From Craterostigma plantagineum (Eukaryota > Streptophyta > Magnoliopsida > Lamiales > Linderniaceae): a stretch of DNA of 64,000 nucleotides. Numbering within the stretch: position 1 is the first letter of the stretch; each line of letters begins with the position of its first letter. A program made the position numbers and the translations under genes. Location: assembly GCA_027422505.1 (NCBI GenBank), contig JAPQWV010000002.1, forward strand, positions 25,894,501 to 25,958,500, given 5' to 3'. The notes beneath the pieces were generated by a model. It did not search any database. It saw nothing but the letters and a program-made list of their open reading frames with translations, and was not told the origin of the DNA. Below are positions 48,208 through 62,156 of this stretch, piece after piece.

Positions 48208-48669
48208 ATGAGGGCCAAGGTGTGTCTCATCTCTATGATTTCATTTGTTTGTTTGTCTCCTTTCTAGCTCGAATTGTGCATTCGTGCTGCGCGTTTCTTA
48301 TCATTTTTGGTGTTATGACATCTCTTAGCTAGTACCGTTTCATTCAGCAGGTAAATGCAAGCATTTATCAGTTGTTGCTCCTCTCACTTGAATTTTCAGT
48401 TTTTAAATCGAATGATATGATGCGTATATTAACCTTTTGTTAGAAGTCTTGTCTGAGATGGTAAAGGTTTGAAGCTGTTCTTTACCATTCCTTCCCACTT
48501 GGAGTTACCGTTTATTAGAATAGAAAAAGCACCCAGCCGATTTGTGGACTGGTAATGGGGAGTATTGATCATAGCCAAATGATAAAATTCATTGATTTTT
48601 CAGTGGAAGAAGAAGCGTATGAGGAGATTGAAGAGGAAGAGAAGAAAGATGAGGCAGAGATCTAAGTAG
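48208..48669 (+). CDS. RPL41: large ribosomal subunit protein eL41
   Basis: A first exon of only 12 nt (48208-48219) encodes MRAK. A 384-nt intron with GT (48220) and TTTTTCAG ends precedes exon 2 (48604-48669). The product is 25 aa: [20 protein letters not shown] and then RQRSK. This is the universal, extremely basic eL41 of the cytosolic 60S subunit, at its usual length. The gene is intact. It is too short to show in ordinary ORF scans. Neighbouring promoter motifs agree with a highly expressed ribosomal protein gene. Confidence 0.96.
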
Positions 48670-49335
48670 AATATGAACCATGGAAGATATGTATGCCTCT
48701 CTTCCAAAGATAAAAGTAGGCTTATGTCTTGTTGCATCTTCTGTTATATGAAGACTGATTCCATGTTTATCGTTGCTTTTGTTCCAAGAAAACTTCCATT
48801 TTCGATCAACATAACTTATTCCTAATGCAAACTTTTAAGTAAACTTCCATGTTTATTTGCATATGGGCTTGTTGTACCCACACTCAGATAATTTTTTTCA
48901 AGTTTGAAGGAAATTCTGCTGTAAAAGCTTTCGTTGAAGTTAATCAATCAGACTCAGAGTACCTATCCAATGTATTTTTTAATAATTTGATGGGCTGCTG
49001 ATAATTATGGTATAAAGTATAAACAATCACAGGGTGATGCGTGACGTCAAATGAATATGGCCCTTACCAACAACTACTAGAATCAAGCAAATTCATCCGA
49101 ATTCAATATCATGTCTAATTTACTTCAAAAAAAAATTGATTTTTTAGTGGGTCCGAGTTGGTAGAAATGAGGGTACAATTAGTTCAACCTAAGCTAAGTT
49201 AATGGATGTTTATGAGCATTTAAAACGTAATTGATTGATTAGCCTCCCTTTTACTTTTATATTCGACAAATTCATAATTGGACGGTTTCCATTTGGTTGG
49301 TCGGTTTAATCTACACTATTATCAGCTAAATAATA
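48670..49335. other. eL41 3' UTR and intergenic DNA
   Basis: The first about 180 bp are probably the 3' UTR. Nothing else is recognised before the Emigrant-like element. Confidence 0.4.
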
Positions 49336-49990
49336 CAGCAAAAACACTATAAATTAATAAATTCTCTAAAATAATAAAATCTTTCATTTCCCATTTGGGC
49401 CTTTGTAAAAAATCATCTCATTCAATAGATAATAATATAATAATTTTTGGAAAATCCCTTTATAAATATTAGGTCCCATTTAAACTATAAATTAATAATT
49501 CATAAGAATTATAAATTATGGTAATTTGCTAAAATAAGAATCTATTCGTTACTATATTCTCTTAAATATTAATCTAATTGGATATTCCATCCCTAACTTT
49601 TTTAATTGCAGTCAATAATTTCGATGTGGAGTTCTCTAGCTGCAGCAAAAAATTGTGAAGGGTTATTGTCGCCATTTTGTGCCGCTTAATATCCCCACCC
49701 TTCTGAAAGTTGGGTGAACGATACTCCAATGATATCCTGAGAGCATTTGATATTGTACCTTGACTAAGTTTCAAACGATATTTTTCATTAATTCACACGT
49801 GTAAGTCGTTTTGAGTATATCCGTATAGTTAATGAAACATATTTCATTTATCGTCAGTACATTCTAAATTTGTTGAATTGAAAGGGTCTCTCTTTTAGTT
49901 AATAAAATATTAATTCATCGATATATTAACATCTCTCTAACTAATAAAATTACATGGTCCTGATATTATTAATTTATAGAGGTTTTAGTA
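49336..49990. mobile_element. Emigrant/Lemi-like TIR element, second copy
   Basis: Left end CAGCAAAAACACTATAAATT and inverted right end TACTAAAACCTCTATAAATT share the ends of the copy at 12377. TA flanks both sides (49334-49335, 49991-49992). It is 655 bp. A 66-codon minus ORF (49774-49574) with RSPNFQKGGDIKRHKMATITLHNFLLQLE looks protein-like and may be a transposase remnant; this is unproven. Confidence 0.7.
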
Positions 49991-50483
49991 TACAATGGGC
50001 TAAGATCAAGTCCATCATAACAAGAAAACAAATGATGATGATGATGTCTTAATAATGAATTATCCACATAAGAACATACAACAAGTCCTAGGTATTTTAT
50101 CTGTTTGATAACTAGTCATGGTGTCGTTGTTAATGAAGATGGGGTTATCTCTTACACACCTCACGTTTTTATCCATAGAGATATAGACTTTTCCTCACCT
50201 ACACTACATGCAATTGTTTGATTATAATCTCGTTATCATTGAAATCGATGCAAATAAATGACAAATAATAGAATTAAACCATAAAACCGCCACCCAATAT
50301 ATTAAATTATATTTTCTTATCATCATACGTATTAGTTGTTAGAAATCTAATCCAGATCAATATCTTGCCATAACATCGATTATTCTTAATTAAAATATTG
50401 AAGCTACTTTTAATGTCATTTTGTTGAATTACATTGAAAATGAAGAAAAAGAAAAGGGAGAGTTGATTAATATTAATTAATTT
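49991..50483. other. 3' flank of the RING E3 gene
   Basis: AT-rich, with no ORFs of note. The part next to 50483 should be the 3' UTR. Confidence 0.4.
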
Positions 50484-51364
50484 TCAAGAAAAGACGTTGA
50501 CATGAACGCTCGAGGTTTTGATAGAATGACAGACTGGGCACAAATGGGCCGATGAACCGCACGCAGCACAGAGGCACAAATGCCGGCACGGCAGCACCAC
50601 CACGCTCGGCGGTTCTCTGCCGCACCGCCGGCACATCGTCCTTCTGCTGTAATCTTCTCCGACGTAGTTGCTGCCGCAGGACGACCTTGCGTCGTCGTCT
50701 TCCACGTGGCGGTGCTGCTGCTTCTCCGAGAGTGCTTGCTCAAGATTTCGCCGAATGGAGTCCGCCGCGGCCTCGTTCGTCTGGGCCAGGTCGCGCCACA
50801 TCTGATTCTCCGCCGTGAGAAATCTGACTCGTTCTTCTAACTCGGCGTTTAGCTTGGCGATTTTCGAGAGCTCTTCCTCTTTGGCTACGATCTTCTTCTT
50901 CAGGTGATGTGCTATAGCTTGGACCATCTGTTTGGTGTATCTCCTTCTTCGTTCTTCGATTTCGATTCTAAGCCCTTCTGTCTGTAATCATCAGTCATAT
51001 ATTTTTGGTTGAAGGGGAAAAAAAAAAGAGAACTTTGAAGAGGATTGAATCTTATTATCTCACGTACGTGCTGGGCGATGAATCGATCGATGTCTAACTG
51101 CTGCTGATGAACTTGAAAAGCGAGGTCGTGGCCGAACAGTGACGATGAGCCACGATAATCATGTTGAAGAATCGCGCCGTCGTCTCTCCGACGCTTCCTT
51201 GTATCATTCTTAGCTACGTAATACGTCACGCCGCCTTCTTTTTTTACGGCGCCGTTCTTGGCCGGATGAGGAGCAGTCGCCACCGTTGTTCCGTAGCTCT
51301 GAACATTGTCTACGGCGAGGCTCTGAGGAAGGAAAAGATTGAGATGCCGAGCTTCAACTGCCAT
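50484..51364 (-). CDS. BOI-type RING E3 ubiquitin ligase, two exons
   Basis: Exon 1 (51364-51068) encodes MAVEARHLNLFLPQ... to DIDRFIAQH; exon 2 (50981-50484) starts TEGLRIEIEERRRRYTKQM. Total 264 aa, both splice sites canonical and in phase 0. The middle (about 100-185) is a coiled coil with AKEEELSKIAKLNAELEERV and the WRDLAQTNEAAA segment typical of BOI and BRG proteins. The C-terminal RING (216-250) has C-X2-C, CRHLCLC, C-X6-CPVC. BOI-type ligases dampen cell death and gibberellin and pathogen responses by ubiquitinating transcription factors or repressing with DELLA proteins. Plus-strand ORFs over the same span are shadows. The gene looks intact. Confidence 0.9.
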
Positions 51365-52328
51365 TTTTATCTGGTTTGTGGAGAACGTGGAGTGTTGTAT
51401 GTATATATATATCTTATATATATAGTGAAAGCTGAGAAGGTGGAGAATTTAAAGGGTCTGTTAGGAGTAAAATTTGAAACGTTGTTGTAAACATTGCACC
51501 CCAAAACAAAGGCTAACAGATAAAACCACATGTATATATCTATGTAGAAAGGAAGACAAGGGAATTACAAAGAATAAACTGAAGGGCGATGCTTTAGTTG
51601 GGTTGTGAGTTGTGACAAATGTGACATCGGTAGTATCGCAAAGGGTTCGTTTTCTGACTTTCGGTGCATCCAAATTACAATATATATATAAGAAAATTAT
51701 CATTACTATTATTATTGTTATGTTGTAACTGTTTTCTCGAGTTCACGATGAAGTGTGGACGCACTTAAAATATAGGTGGGGTGACAAATACTTGGTAAAT
51801 TTCGTGTTGATTAGGTTAGATGAAAAGTACACTTAATCAACATGTTTTACATTAATTAAAATTCAAATAGCAGCGTTAGGTTCTTCCCACTAATTTTTGT
51901 TTTCTTGCATCACCACACCATGCAAGTTTTTACTTTTATTTATATATAAAAAGCTTCCCAGTCCAATCCATCTATGCAAGGGCATAATTTCATGAATCAC
52001 GAGAAAAACATGGCCCCCTCTAATCACATTACGAGAAATTCCATTCATATTAGTCACTTATTTCAAATTTTTACTTCATCCACCGTTGAATATGTATCCA
52101 ACCACAGCTTTCTTGTTGGATAAGCTCAATATAGGTCCAAAATAAAAAAATAATAGATCTCGAGACATGCATGTCAGCCAAATAAGACCAAGAGTGAAGA
52201 AAACAAAAGGAAAGTTTAAGATACGGATGCTAAAGCTGAAATGAAAGGTACATGCATATTTGTTTTGTCTGCATTTATTTCATGTTTCTCTTATCAATAT
52301 GATATATATATATATATATATATGTAAC
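51365..52328. other. BOI-like promoter, intergenic DNA and left flank of the Sirevirus
   Basis: TA-rich stretches lie at about 51400-51424 and 52303-52323. TGTTGGATAAGC at 52114 may be the start of a short copia LTR into which the Sirevirus inserted (see 63839-63965). Confidence 0.4.
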
Positions 52329-54530
<2,202 letters not shown>

Positions 54531-54553
54531 TTCTCCCCCTTTTTGATGATGAC
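54531..54553 (-). other. polypurine tract next to the 3' LTR
   Basis: The minus strand reads AAAAAGGGGGAGAA directly before the LTR start TGTTGACC. Confidence 0.85.
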
Positions 54554-54681
54554 ATGTAATTGATGCAGCACGGAAGCAAGTAAGCATATTCGATAATGCA
54601 AGTCCTATCGCATATGTCTAAGTGTTCCATAATCACAAAGCAGAGCATATGATATTTCCTAATCGCATATGATACATATTT

Positions 54682-54848
54682 GCTCCCCCTGCCTAAGTGC
54701 AGTTATCTCTATGACATGCTAATATATATCTTGAACTAATTTTGCTCCCCCTGTCTAAGTGCGGATATATCCTATCTTTTCTATGTTATATCCTGAGTAT
54801 TAAAAATTTTGACATTACCCGTGAGTGTGCTCCCCCTGCCTAAGTGCG
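54682..54848 (-). repeat. three upstream polypurine-tract-like repeats
   Basis: GCACTTAGGCAGGGGGAGCA (minus strand) and close variants occur at about 54682-54700, 54744-54762 and 54828-54848. Each contains AGGGGGAGCA, like the true tract at 54531. Confidence 0.85.
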
Positions 54849-55224
54849 CATTTTCCGAGCATGGTTCAAGCAATCATGTAATCATCTCAGCAGGCACTTA
54901 GCACTTATCAAGAAATTTTACGCAAGTCAATTAGCACAGTTAAGCATCAGAATATGAGATCAACATGTGATATATCCGAAGATCAGAGCAAAAAATGTTA
55001 AGCATAGGAGATATACCATAATAGCAGCAAAATATTATATTAGGGTTCAACGAGCCTCCCTATACATCACTTACCACTAAAACACTTAGACGCCAAACGT
55101 CTAAACTTACCTACTACTACCCCCCCTTCATCATCAAAAAAGGCGGGAGGAATATCAAAAAGAACTGAACGATACTGAAATATCCTAGGGGCAACTAGGA
55201 GCAGAATGGAACTAGATGGGCAGC

Positions 55225-56763
55225 CTACTGGCTTGAAGAGGTCTCGGAATCTGCGGGCTTAGAGAGGGACTTCTTGATGAGCTTTGAGAGCTTGGATATT
55301 TTCAGTGAAAGCTCGGTATACTGCTCTTTGAGCTTGCGGAAGCGCTTCTGATTATCAGCCTTGATATCAGAGATATCGCGGTGCAACACTGAGATTCCTG
55401 CCTTCCCTACGCTGAGCTCATCCTCGTAGTCGTCGTCCTCGTCGCTTTTGACCTTTGCTTTTCCCTTTGCAGCAGATCGTTTCTGAGCACTATCGACTGA
55501 CATGTTCTCCTTTGACTTGAACCAACCTTGACTCTGAGAGTGATGAATTCCCATGCGCTTAAGGGTCACAAGGTCCACTACATGGACAGCCTTGTCTTCC
55601 CAAGCCAGCGGCAGAATAATACCTTCGCACTCGAACATGTGAGTAAGCAGCATTCCATAGGGCAGCGCCTTGTCCTTGCTCTCGATGGCCTGAATCATGT
55701 GCTTCATGACGATATATCCGAGGTTGAATCTGCGATTCTGGGATATCATATATACCGCGAAGGTGCTCATGAAGTTCATGGTGGTCGAGTGGCCGCCACT
55801 GCCTATTTTCGCACTCCAGAGGGTCATGTTAAGCAACTTGTGCAGGAAGAAAAAGTCAATAGGGAGCTTGTTCAGGGCTTCTCCGTCAGAAAATCGAGGT
55901 TTGGTGCGGGTATTCCAGAGTGTCCTAAGGACATCACTGAGATCGAACTCATCGGCATGGCACCAGTCGTTCATGTCGTAGTGACACAGGCCCTCATCAG
56001 CAACCCCCAGCATGGCATTCATAGTCTTAGTGTTCCATTCGATTTTGCGGCCGAGAATGTAGGAGCGAATGATGATATTCCCTTCAAACTCTTCATAGGT
56101 GAAGTTTGCATAAAAGAGTTTGACAACCTCAGGATAGTAGGGCGTGTTGATACTGAGAAACTGCTCTCATCCAAAGTCCTTTAACCAGGTGATAACTGTC
56201 CCTTCAGGCAAGTTGTCGAAGGCAACTCCCCGTCCTCTGGCAATATCCCGTTTGCTGAAACTTTTGTAGATGGTTCGATTGCGTTCCTCCAAAAAGAGGG
56301 CTTCAACAGGAATTTCATTTGGCTTTGATAAATCAACAGGCGGGATGTCAGAAGGTTTTGGGGTTGAATGCGGAGAAGGAGGGGCTTTTTCAAGTGGTGA
56401 TGGAGCTTTCTCAGGATTTGGGGATCGTGGAGGCGACTTCTGAGTTTCCTCAGGAACTTCGTCAGGGACCTCGGAACTTGAGGCAGGCTTTTCTGGTTCG
56501 GGTGACTTTGCAGGGGTATCGGTAGGAGTAAGGCTGGATCTCTTTGTCTTCTTCTTCTTCTTCTTGACAGATTTGGCCGGAGAGGGAATCTTATCAGTGG
56601 ATTTCGTTTTGGAACGGGTTTTGCGAGCAGAAGGCGATGAGGCTGAGGCTTGTTCTGGGGATTTAGGAGGAGATTCAAGTGGGGACTCATCAGACGTGGG
56701 CTCCTTGCGTTTTCGGCTTGAAGACTCTTTGGTGGCTGCCTTGGGTGTGGATGTTTTAGCCAT
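55225..56763 (-). pseudogene. extra (env-like) ORF of the Sirevirus, one in-frame stop
   Basis: From MAKTSTPKAATKESS at 56763 the frame runs to 55225, 512 codons, broken only by a TGA at about 56167. The first 140 residues are Pro/Ser/Lys-rich and disordered. The second part resembles the putative plant transposon protein domain: YYPEVVKLFYANF, a MNAMLGVADEG segment, PIDFFFLHKLLNMTLW, RRFNLGYIVMKHM and LPYGMLLTHMF. A Lys/Asp-rich linker and a final coiled coil (KLKEQYTELSLKISKLSKLIKK) end it. Function unknown; the position after RNase H is that of env-like ORFs in Sireviruses. Confidence 0.7.
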
Positions 56764-57239
56764 TTTTCAGAAGTTAAAGTTTGAAAGGAAGCTTGGAGAA
56801 GATGAATGAGTTTATGATGATAAGGAACGGTTTTGAATTTAAAGAATAGGGTCGGTTTATTTTAGGAAGAGATAAGGATGCGATTTGACAGGATCTCATA
56901 ATTATGGAAGGGATTTGACTGGGCTGAAAGGAATATATTTTAAATAAATGAGTTCCCTAAAATAACTGAACGGCTGGAATGATATCTACGAGTTCCTTCC
57001 TAAAATAACCTGATCACATTTAGGACAGATCCAGAAGATCGGATATTCCTAAAATAAACTAGATGGCTGAAGGAATGTCTATCTACGAATTTCTTCCTAA
57101 AATACGAGAATTACTCAAGGAAAGATCTATAAGATTCACGGAAATATTCTAAGGGCTAAATGAATATCTTAAGGTAGAGTTACTATGAGTTTCTATCTAA
57201 AATAGAAAAACCTAGAATAAATGATAGAATTAGGCAGAT
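56764..57239. other. Sirevirus spacer between RNase H and the extra ORF
   Basis: Non-coding. CCTAAAATAA recurs at about 56956, 57000, 57050 and 57095, forming two loose units of about 95 bp (ACGGCTG..ATATCTACGAGTTCCTT and its variant). Confidence 0.5.
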
Positions 57240-58338
57240 TTACTAACCTTATTAAGCTCGAGGATTCCCAATCGATCACGGATGTCGCAGAATCTTGCAT
57301 CTATTAGGGGTTTAGTGAAGATATCAGCAAGCTGATCATTGTTCCTACGAATTCCACACTGATATTCCCCTTCTGAACATGGTCTCGTATAAAATGATGT
57401 TTAACCTCAATATGCTTAGTACGAGAATGATGCACGGGATTCTTAGTAATACTAATGGCACTAGTGCTATCACACAGAATAGGGATTGTCATAACTTAAC
57501 GCGAAATCACTAAGGGTTTGTTTCATCCAAAGAACTTGTTGACAACAATTTCCTAAGGCCATATATTCAGCTTCGGTTGTGGAGAGGGCGATAGTATTTT
57601 GCTTTCTACTAGACCAAGTTACCAAGGAATTCCCAAGTAATTGGCAAGTTCCACTGGTACTTTTCCTATCTTCCCTACAGCCAGCATAGTCGGCGTCGGA
57701 ATATCCCATTAATGGGAAGTCATCCGTATAAGAGTACCACAGACCAAAATTGACAGTACCCTTGATATATCTAAGTATCCGCTTAACTGCGGTCAAGTGA
57801 GATTCCCTAGGGTCAGACTGATATCTCGAACACATACCAACAGAAAACATGATATCAGGGCGACTAGCAGTTAAGTAGAGAAGGCTTCCAATCATACCTC
57901 GATATTGTGTTTGATCAACCGGTGTACCTGATTCATCAATGTCTATTTTGGTGGTCTGATGCATAGGGGTGGAAATTGCTTTGGAATCACTCATCCCGAA
58001 TTTTGTCAGCAATTCCCTGCTGTATTTCGTGTGGGATACGAAGGTTCCATTGTCAAGCTGCTTTATTTGCAACCCGAGGAAGTAGTTCAGCTCACCCATT
58101 AAGCTCATCTCAAATTCCTTCTGCATAGACTTAGAAAATTCCTCACAGAGAATGATATTAGTACTTCCAAATATGATATCATCAACGTAAATTTGGACCA
58201 GTATCATGTGATCACCTTCATACTTAATAACCAGCGTGTTATCAATAGTTCCAGTCGAAAATCCTATGTCAATCAGAAACTTACTTAGCCTTTCATACCA
58301 TGCCCTAGGAGCCTGCTTTAAACCATATAATGCTTTAT
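57240..58338 (-). pseudogene. reverse transcriptase (C-terminal part) and RNase H of the Sirevirus
   Basis: The ORF 58207-57470 has the catalytic motif YVDDIIFGSTN near its start, FLGLQIKQ, YSRELLTKFGM, YRGMIGSLLYLTASRPDIMFSVG and the RNase H segments YSDADYAGC, STSGTCQLLG and TTEAEYMAL. A frame change at about 57480 moves the remaining RNase H (DSTSAISITKNPVHHSRTKHIEVKHHF) into another frame, and a further change follows near 57340. The first RT part is in the upstream ORF, cut by a shift near 58360. Confidence 0.9.
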
Positions 58339-59874
58339 TTAATTTAAAAACATGATTTGGAAAGTCTTCCCTAGCAAAGCCGGTGGTTGTTCTACATAAA
58401 CCTCCTCATTTATAAAACCATTTAAAAATGCACTTTTTACATCCATTTGAAAAAGTTTAAAACGTTTAAAGCATGCATATGCAAGTAAGACACGTATAGA
58501 TTCTAGTCTAGCTACCGGTGCAAAAGTTTCATCGAAATCAATACATTCCTCCTGGGAATAACCTTTTGCAACTAACCTCGCTTTGTTTCTTGTGACATTA
58601 CCGTGTTCGTCGAGTTTGTTGCGGAAGACCCATTTGGTTCCTATGATGGATTTATCGTCTGGTCGTTTTACGAGTGTCCACACTTCGCTCTTTTCGAACT
58701 GAGATAACTCATCTTCCATAGCAGAGAACCACGATATATCTTCCAGGGCTTCATGGACTGTCTTTGGTTCCATCAGTGAGAGCAGTACATCATGAGATTC
58801 CTCCGTATCTTGATTTCGTATAGTTGCTCGAGTTTTGATTCCAGATCTGATATTTCCTATCACTTGATCTGTTGGATGACTAGAAGCATGTTTCCATTTT
58901 CTAGGTTGCAGCTCTCCAGCTTCTGGTTCCACTGTTTCAGCATTTTCATCTTTAGAAATATCTTCCTCACTGTCTTTGATATCCTGCAATTCTGCACAAG
59001 GCAAATCTATACCTTCCTCATCAGTAGCATCTGCGTTAGGCATCTCATCAAAAGTAACATGTATGGATTCCTGAACAGTCAGCTTTCTTTTATTGTAAAC
59101 ACGATATGCCTTAGACGTAAGACTGTAACCAAGGAATATCCCTTCATTAACCTTAGAGTCAAATTTTCCTCTCTTATCTCTATCGTTCAAGATAAAACAT
59201 TTACATCCGAACACATGAAAGTAACCTATATTTGGAGTTCTACCATGCCAGATTTCATAAGAAGTCTTCTTTAATATCGGCCTAAGGAAGATACAGTTAG
59301 ACACGTAACAAGCTGTACTAACGGCTTCCGCCCAGAACCGTTTAGGAATATCATACTCATGTAACATAGATCTAGCCATTTCCTGTAATACCCTGTTTTT
59401 ACGTTCAACAACACCGTTCTGTTGGGGGGTTATAGGAGCAGAGAAATTATGACTATATCCATACTGATCACAGAATGATGCAAACGACTTACTATCAAAT
59501 TCCAGACCGTTATCACTTCGTATCCTACATAAGTTCGTTTCTTTTTCATTTTCAAGTCTCTTTACTAGCGATGCAAAGTTGTCTAATGCCTCATTCTTAT
59601 GTGCAAGGAATATCACCCAAGTATACCTGGAGTAATCATCAACGATGACAAAGGCATATCTTTTACCTCGCAGAGACATCGTCCGAACCGGACCAAAAAG
59701 GTCGAGATGCAGCAGTTCCAGAGGTCTGGATGTAGATATCACATTCTTTGCTTTGAAAGATGTCTTAGTCTGCTTGCCCATCTGGCATGGCTTGCATGTT
59801 TTGTCCTTGACAAACTTTATGTCAGGAACACCTCGTATCAGTGTATTGCTTGTAATGTGAGATAGCAATTCCAT
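58339..59874 (-). pseudogene. integrase and N-terminal reverse transcriptase of the Sirevirus
   Basis: The 511-codon ORF starts in the GAG-pre-integrase region ([14 protein letters not shown]). Integrase follows with [10 protein letters not shown] (first Asp), [13 protein letters not shown] (second Asp) and [20 protein letters not shown] (catalytic Glu in VER). A C-terminal [15 protein letters not shown] segment and a long acidic linker come next. RT begins with [27 protein letters not shown] and [16 protein letters not shown] and ends at a frame change after VYVEQPP. Confidence 0.92.
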
Positions 59875-60026
59875 GTTGGCATGTCCTAGGCGTCTGTGCC
59901 ATAACCAGGTGTCATCATGTGTAGCTGCCAGACACTTGACATTCTGGTCAGTGATATCATCAAGAGTTATACAATATATATTTCTATCCCTAAATGCACT
60001 GAATAGTACCTTATTATTATTTGTAA

Positions 60027-60623
60027 CTACACACTTATCATTTCAAACGTAACTGTATGACCTTTATCACATAATTGACTGATGCTAATGAGGTTATGTT
60101 CTAGATTCTTAACCAACCATACGTCATCTATAGTAGTATGTAACGTGTTACCGACAGTTCCAACTCCTATAACCTTAGCTTTTGTGTTGTCGGCGTAGGA
60201 GACATATCCTCCATCATACGCTTTCACCGACACAAACTTACTGATATCACCCGTCATATGGTGGGAACACCCACTGTCGAGGTACCACTTGTTCTTCTTA
60301 CTGGATTTTCTTCTTTGTACCTGCATGAATCAGTTCTTTTCTGAGGTGCCCAATTTTGATTGGGTCCTAAACGGTTAGCAGCAAAATAATTCCTGTTAAC
60401 AAGTGGTATATCATGTGTCACAGGCTGTGATCTCTCAGACACAGGCTGGCCAGAGTTAGAAACTTCAGGAACTTTCTTAGGTCTCCAGACATATCTAGAT
60501 TTATCAGCTTTCTTCAAGAAACAATGGTTAGCATAATGACCAAGACGACCACATGAAAAACATTTAGGTTTCCTAACATTTTGTGCAGGTGCAGCATGTT
60601 CATGTGTTGTGGAATATCCTAAT
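60027..60623 (-). pseudogene. second zinc knuckle and aspartic protease of the Sirevirus
   Basis: A knuckle CFSCGRLGHYANHC (near 60560-60520) opens the frame 60517-60254. The protease active site is WYLDSGCSHHMTG in the frame 60326-60027, followed by VKNLEHNLISISQLCDKG. Frame changes near 60300 and near 60030 separate these parts from one another and from integrase. Confidence 0.8.
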
Positions 60624-62096
60624 CATGTTTTCCCGATTTGTGCGGGAATACTGAGTAACATATCAAGATTTTGTTGTCCTTCAAGAAATCTAACATTAGT
60701 ACGAGATTTTTCATCTAGGAAATCCTTAAGGGCGGAGATGTCTCTAGATATACTCTTTTGCTTCCTAAATTGCTCGCAATTACACAAAGTTTTTTCTTTC
60801 TTAAGAGTCTCTAGCTCGGCTTTCAGGCGCTCATTTTCTAGATCCCTTTGATGCTTCTCTCTAGCTACTTCATCTCGTTGCCTAATTAGACCCTTCACTT
60901 GTGAGTTGAGTGACTTAATCCTTCTTTCTGCATTTTGAATTATTTCAAACATCTCTTCTTTTTCATCTACTTCAAGGGCTGGAAGCGTTATCATGAGATT
61001 CATCTTGCCTAGCATATAATTCATTCAGAAATAATATTTTCTTACTAGTGGATGAATCCGATACCTGATCATCATCCGCGGCCATGTAGGCGAGATCTTC
61101 CTCTTCTTCGCTCTCGGCTTCTTCCCAGTTTGTGACCATGGCCTTCTGCTTCTTTATCTTTTTGTCACCATTTTCCATCGGGCAGTTTGAGGCAAAGTGG
61201 CCTGGCTTGTTGCACTTGAAGCATTTCTGTACATTGTTTCCGGATGACGATATTCCCTTGTTCCTAGGTTGGAATTTCGAGTTTCCCTTGAACTTTCTTC
61301 TTATCCGAAACTTTTCAAACTTTCTGGTCAGCATGGCAATCTGCTCCATTAGGTCCTCCTCAGATTCTTCTTCGCCTTCAGAGTCGTGTTCTTGTTCGGT
61401 ATTAAAGGCGATGTTTGGTTGATTTCGAACTGGTGGTTTTTCCTTGATGGAGGTCTGAGTCATCTCGTAGGTGGTCAGAGATCCGATCAGTTCTGACACT
61501 GAAAGTTCGTCCAAGTCCTTTGCTTCGTAGATGGCGGTCACTTTGGGATTCCATTCTCTAGGAAGAGATCTCAGGATTTTTCGCACCTTCTCACCATCTT
61601 CTATTTTCTTTCCCAACGAGAACATTTGATTAATGATGTTCATGAATCTGGCATACATGTGGCTTATGGTCTCGTTGTCCTCCATCTTGAACAGCTCGTA
61701 TTGGTGAGTTAAGAGGGCTATCCTTTCTTTCACAACTCGAGTGGTTCCTTCATGTGTAACTTGAAGCATGTCCCACATGTTCTTGGCAGATTCGCATGAG
61801 CTCACACGATTGTACTCTTCTCTTGTGAGTGCGCAGGCTATCATGTTCTTAGCTTTGGCATTTAAGGAGATTCCTCGCTTGTCTGCTACATTGTAATCAG
61901 GGCCTTTCCTTGGAGTTCCATCTTCATTTTTGGGAATGTAAGGTCCTGGTGCGATGATATCCCACAGGTCGTAGTCTGTAGCGATCAGGAATTCCTTCAT
62001 GCGATTCTTCCATATGGCGTAGTTTGTCCCGTCGAAGAGTGGTGGCCTGGAATGGGATTGTCCCTCTGCAAACACATCAAAACTCGAAGAAGCCAT
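60623..62096 (-). pseudogene. gag of the Sirevirus
   Basis: The 374-codon ORF (62096-60972) starts MASSSFDVFAEGQSHSRPPLFDGTNYAIWKNRM. It holds the copia gag core (UBN2 type) with MWDMLQVTHEGTTRVVKERI, NIINQMFSLGKKI, RSLPREWNPKVTAI and DLDELSVSELIGSLTTYE. A zinc knuckle CFKCNKPGHFASNC is at about residue 290. A frame change near 60985 leads into a coiled-coil ORF (61024-60623) with EKEEMFEIIQNAERRIKSLN. The gag core itself is intact. Confidence 0.9.
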
Positions 62097-62141
62097 TAGA
62101 TCTTTAACTCAGGCTTGTTAGGCCCGTCGTTTGAGTAACCT

Positions 62142-62154
62142 GGCTCTGATACCA
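62142..62154 (-). other. primer binding site, initiator-Met
   Basis: The minus strand reads TGGTATCAGAGCC, the standard copia primer site, 2 nt from the LTR end at 62157. Confidence 0.95.
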
Positions 62155-62156
62155 AA

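Noticed and set aside
50552..50840. Two plus-strand ORFs of 86-88 codons
   Set aside because: Antisense to the RING and coiled-coil exon of the BOI-like gene; no independent support.
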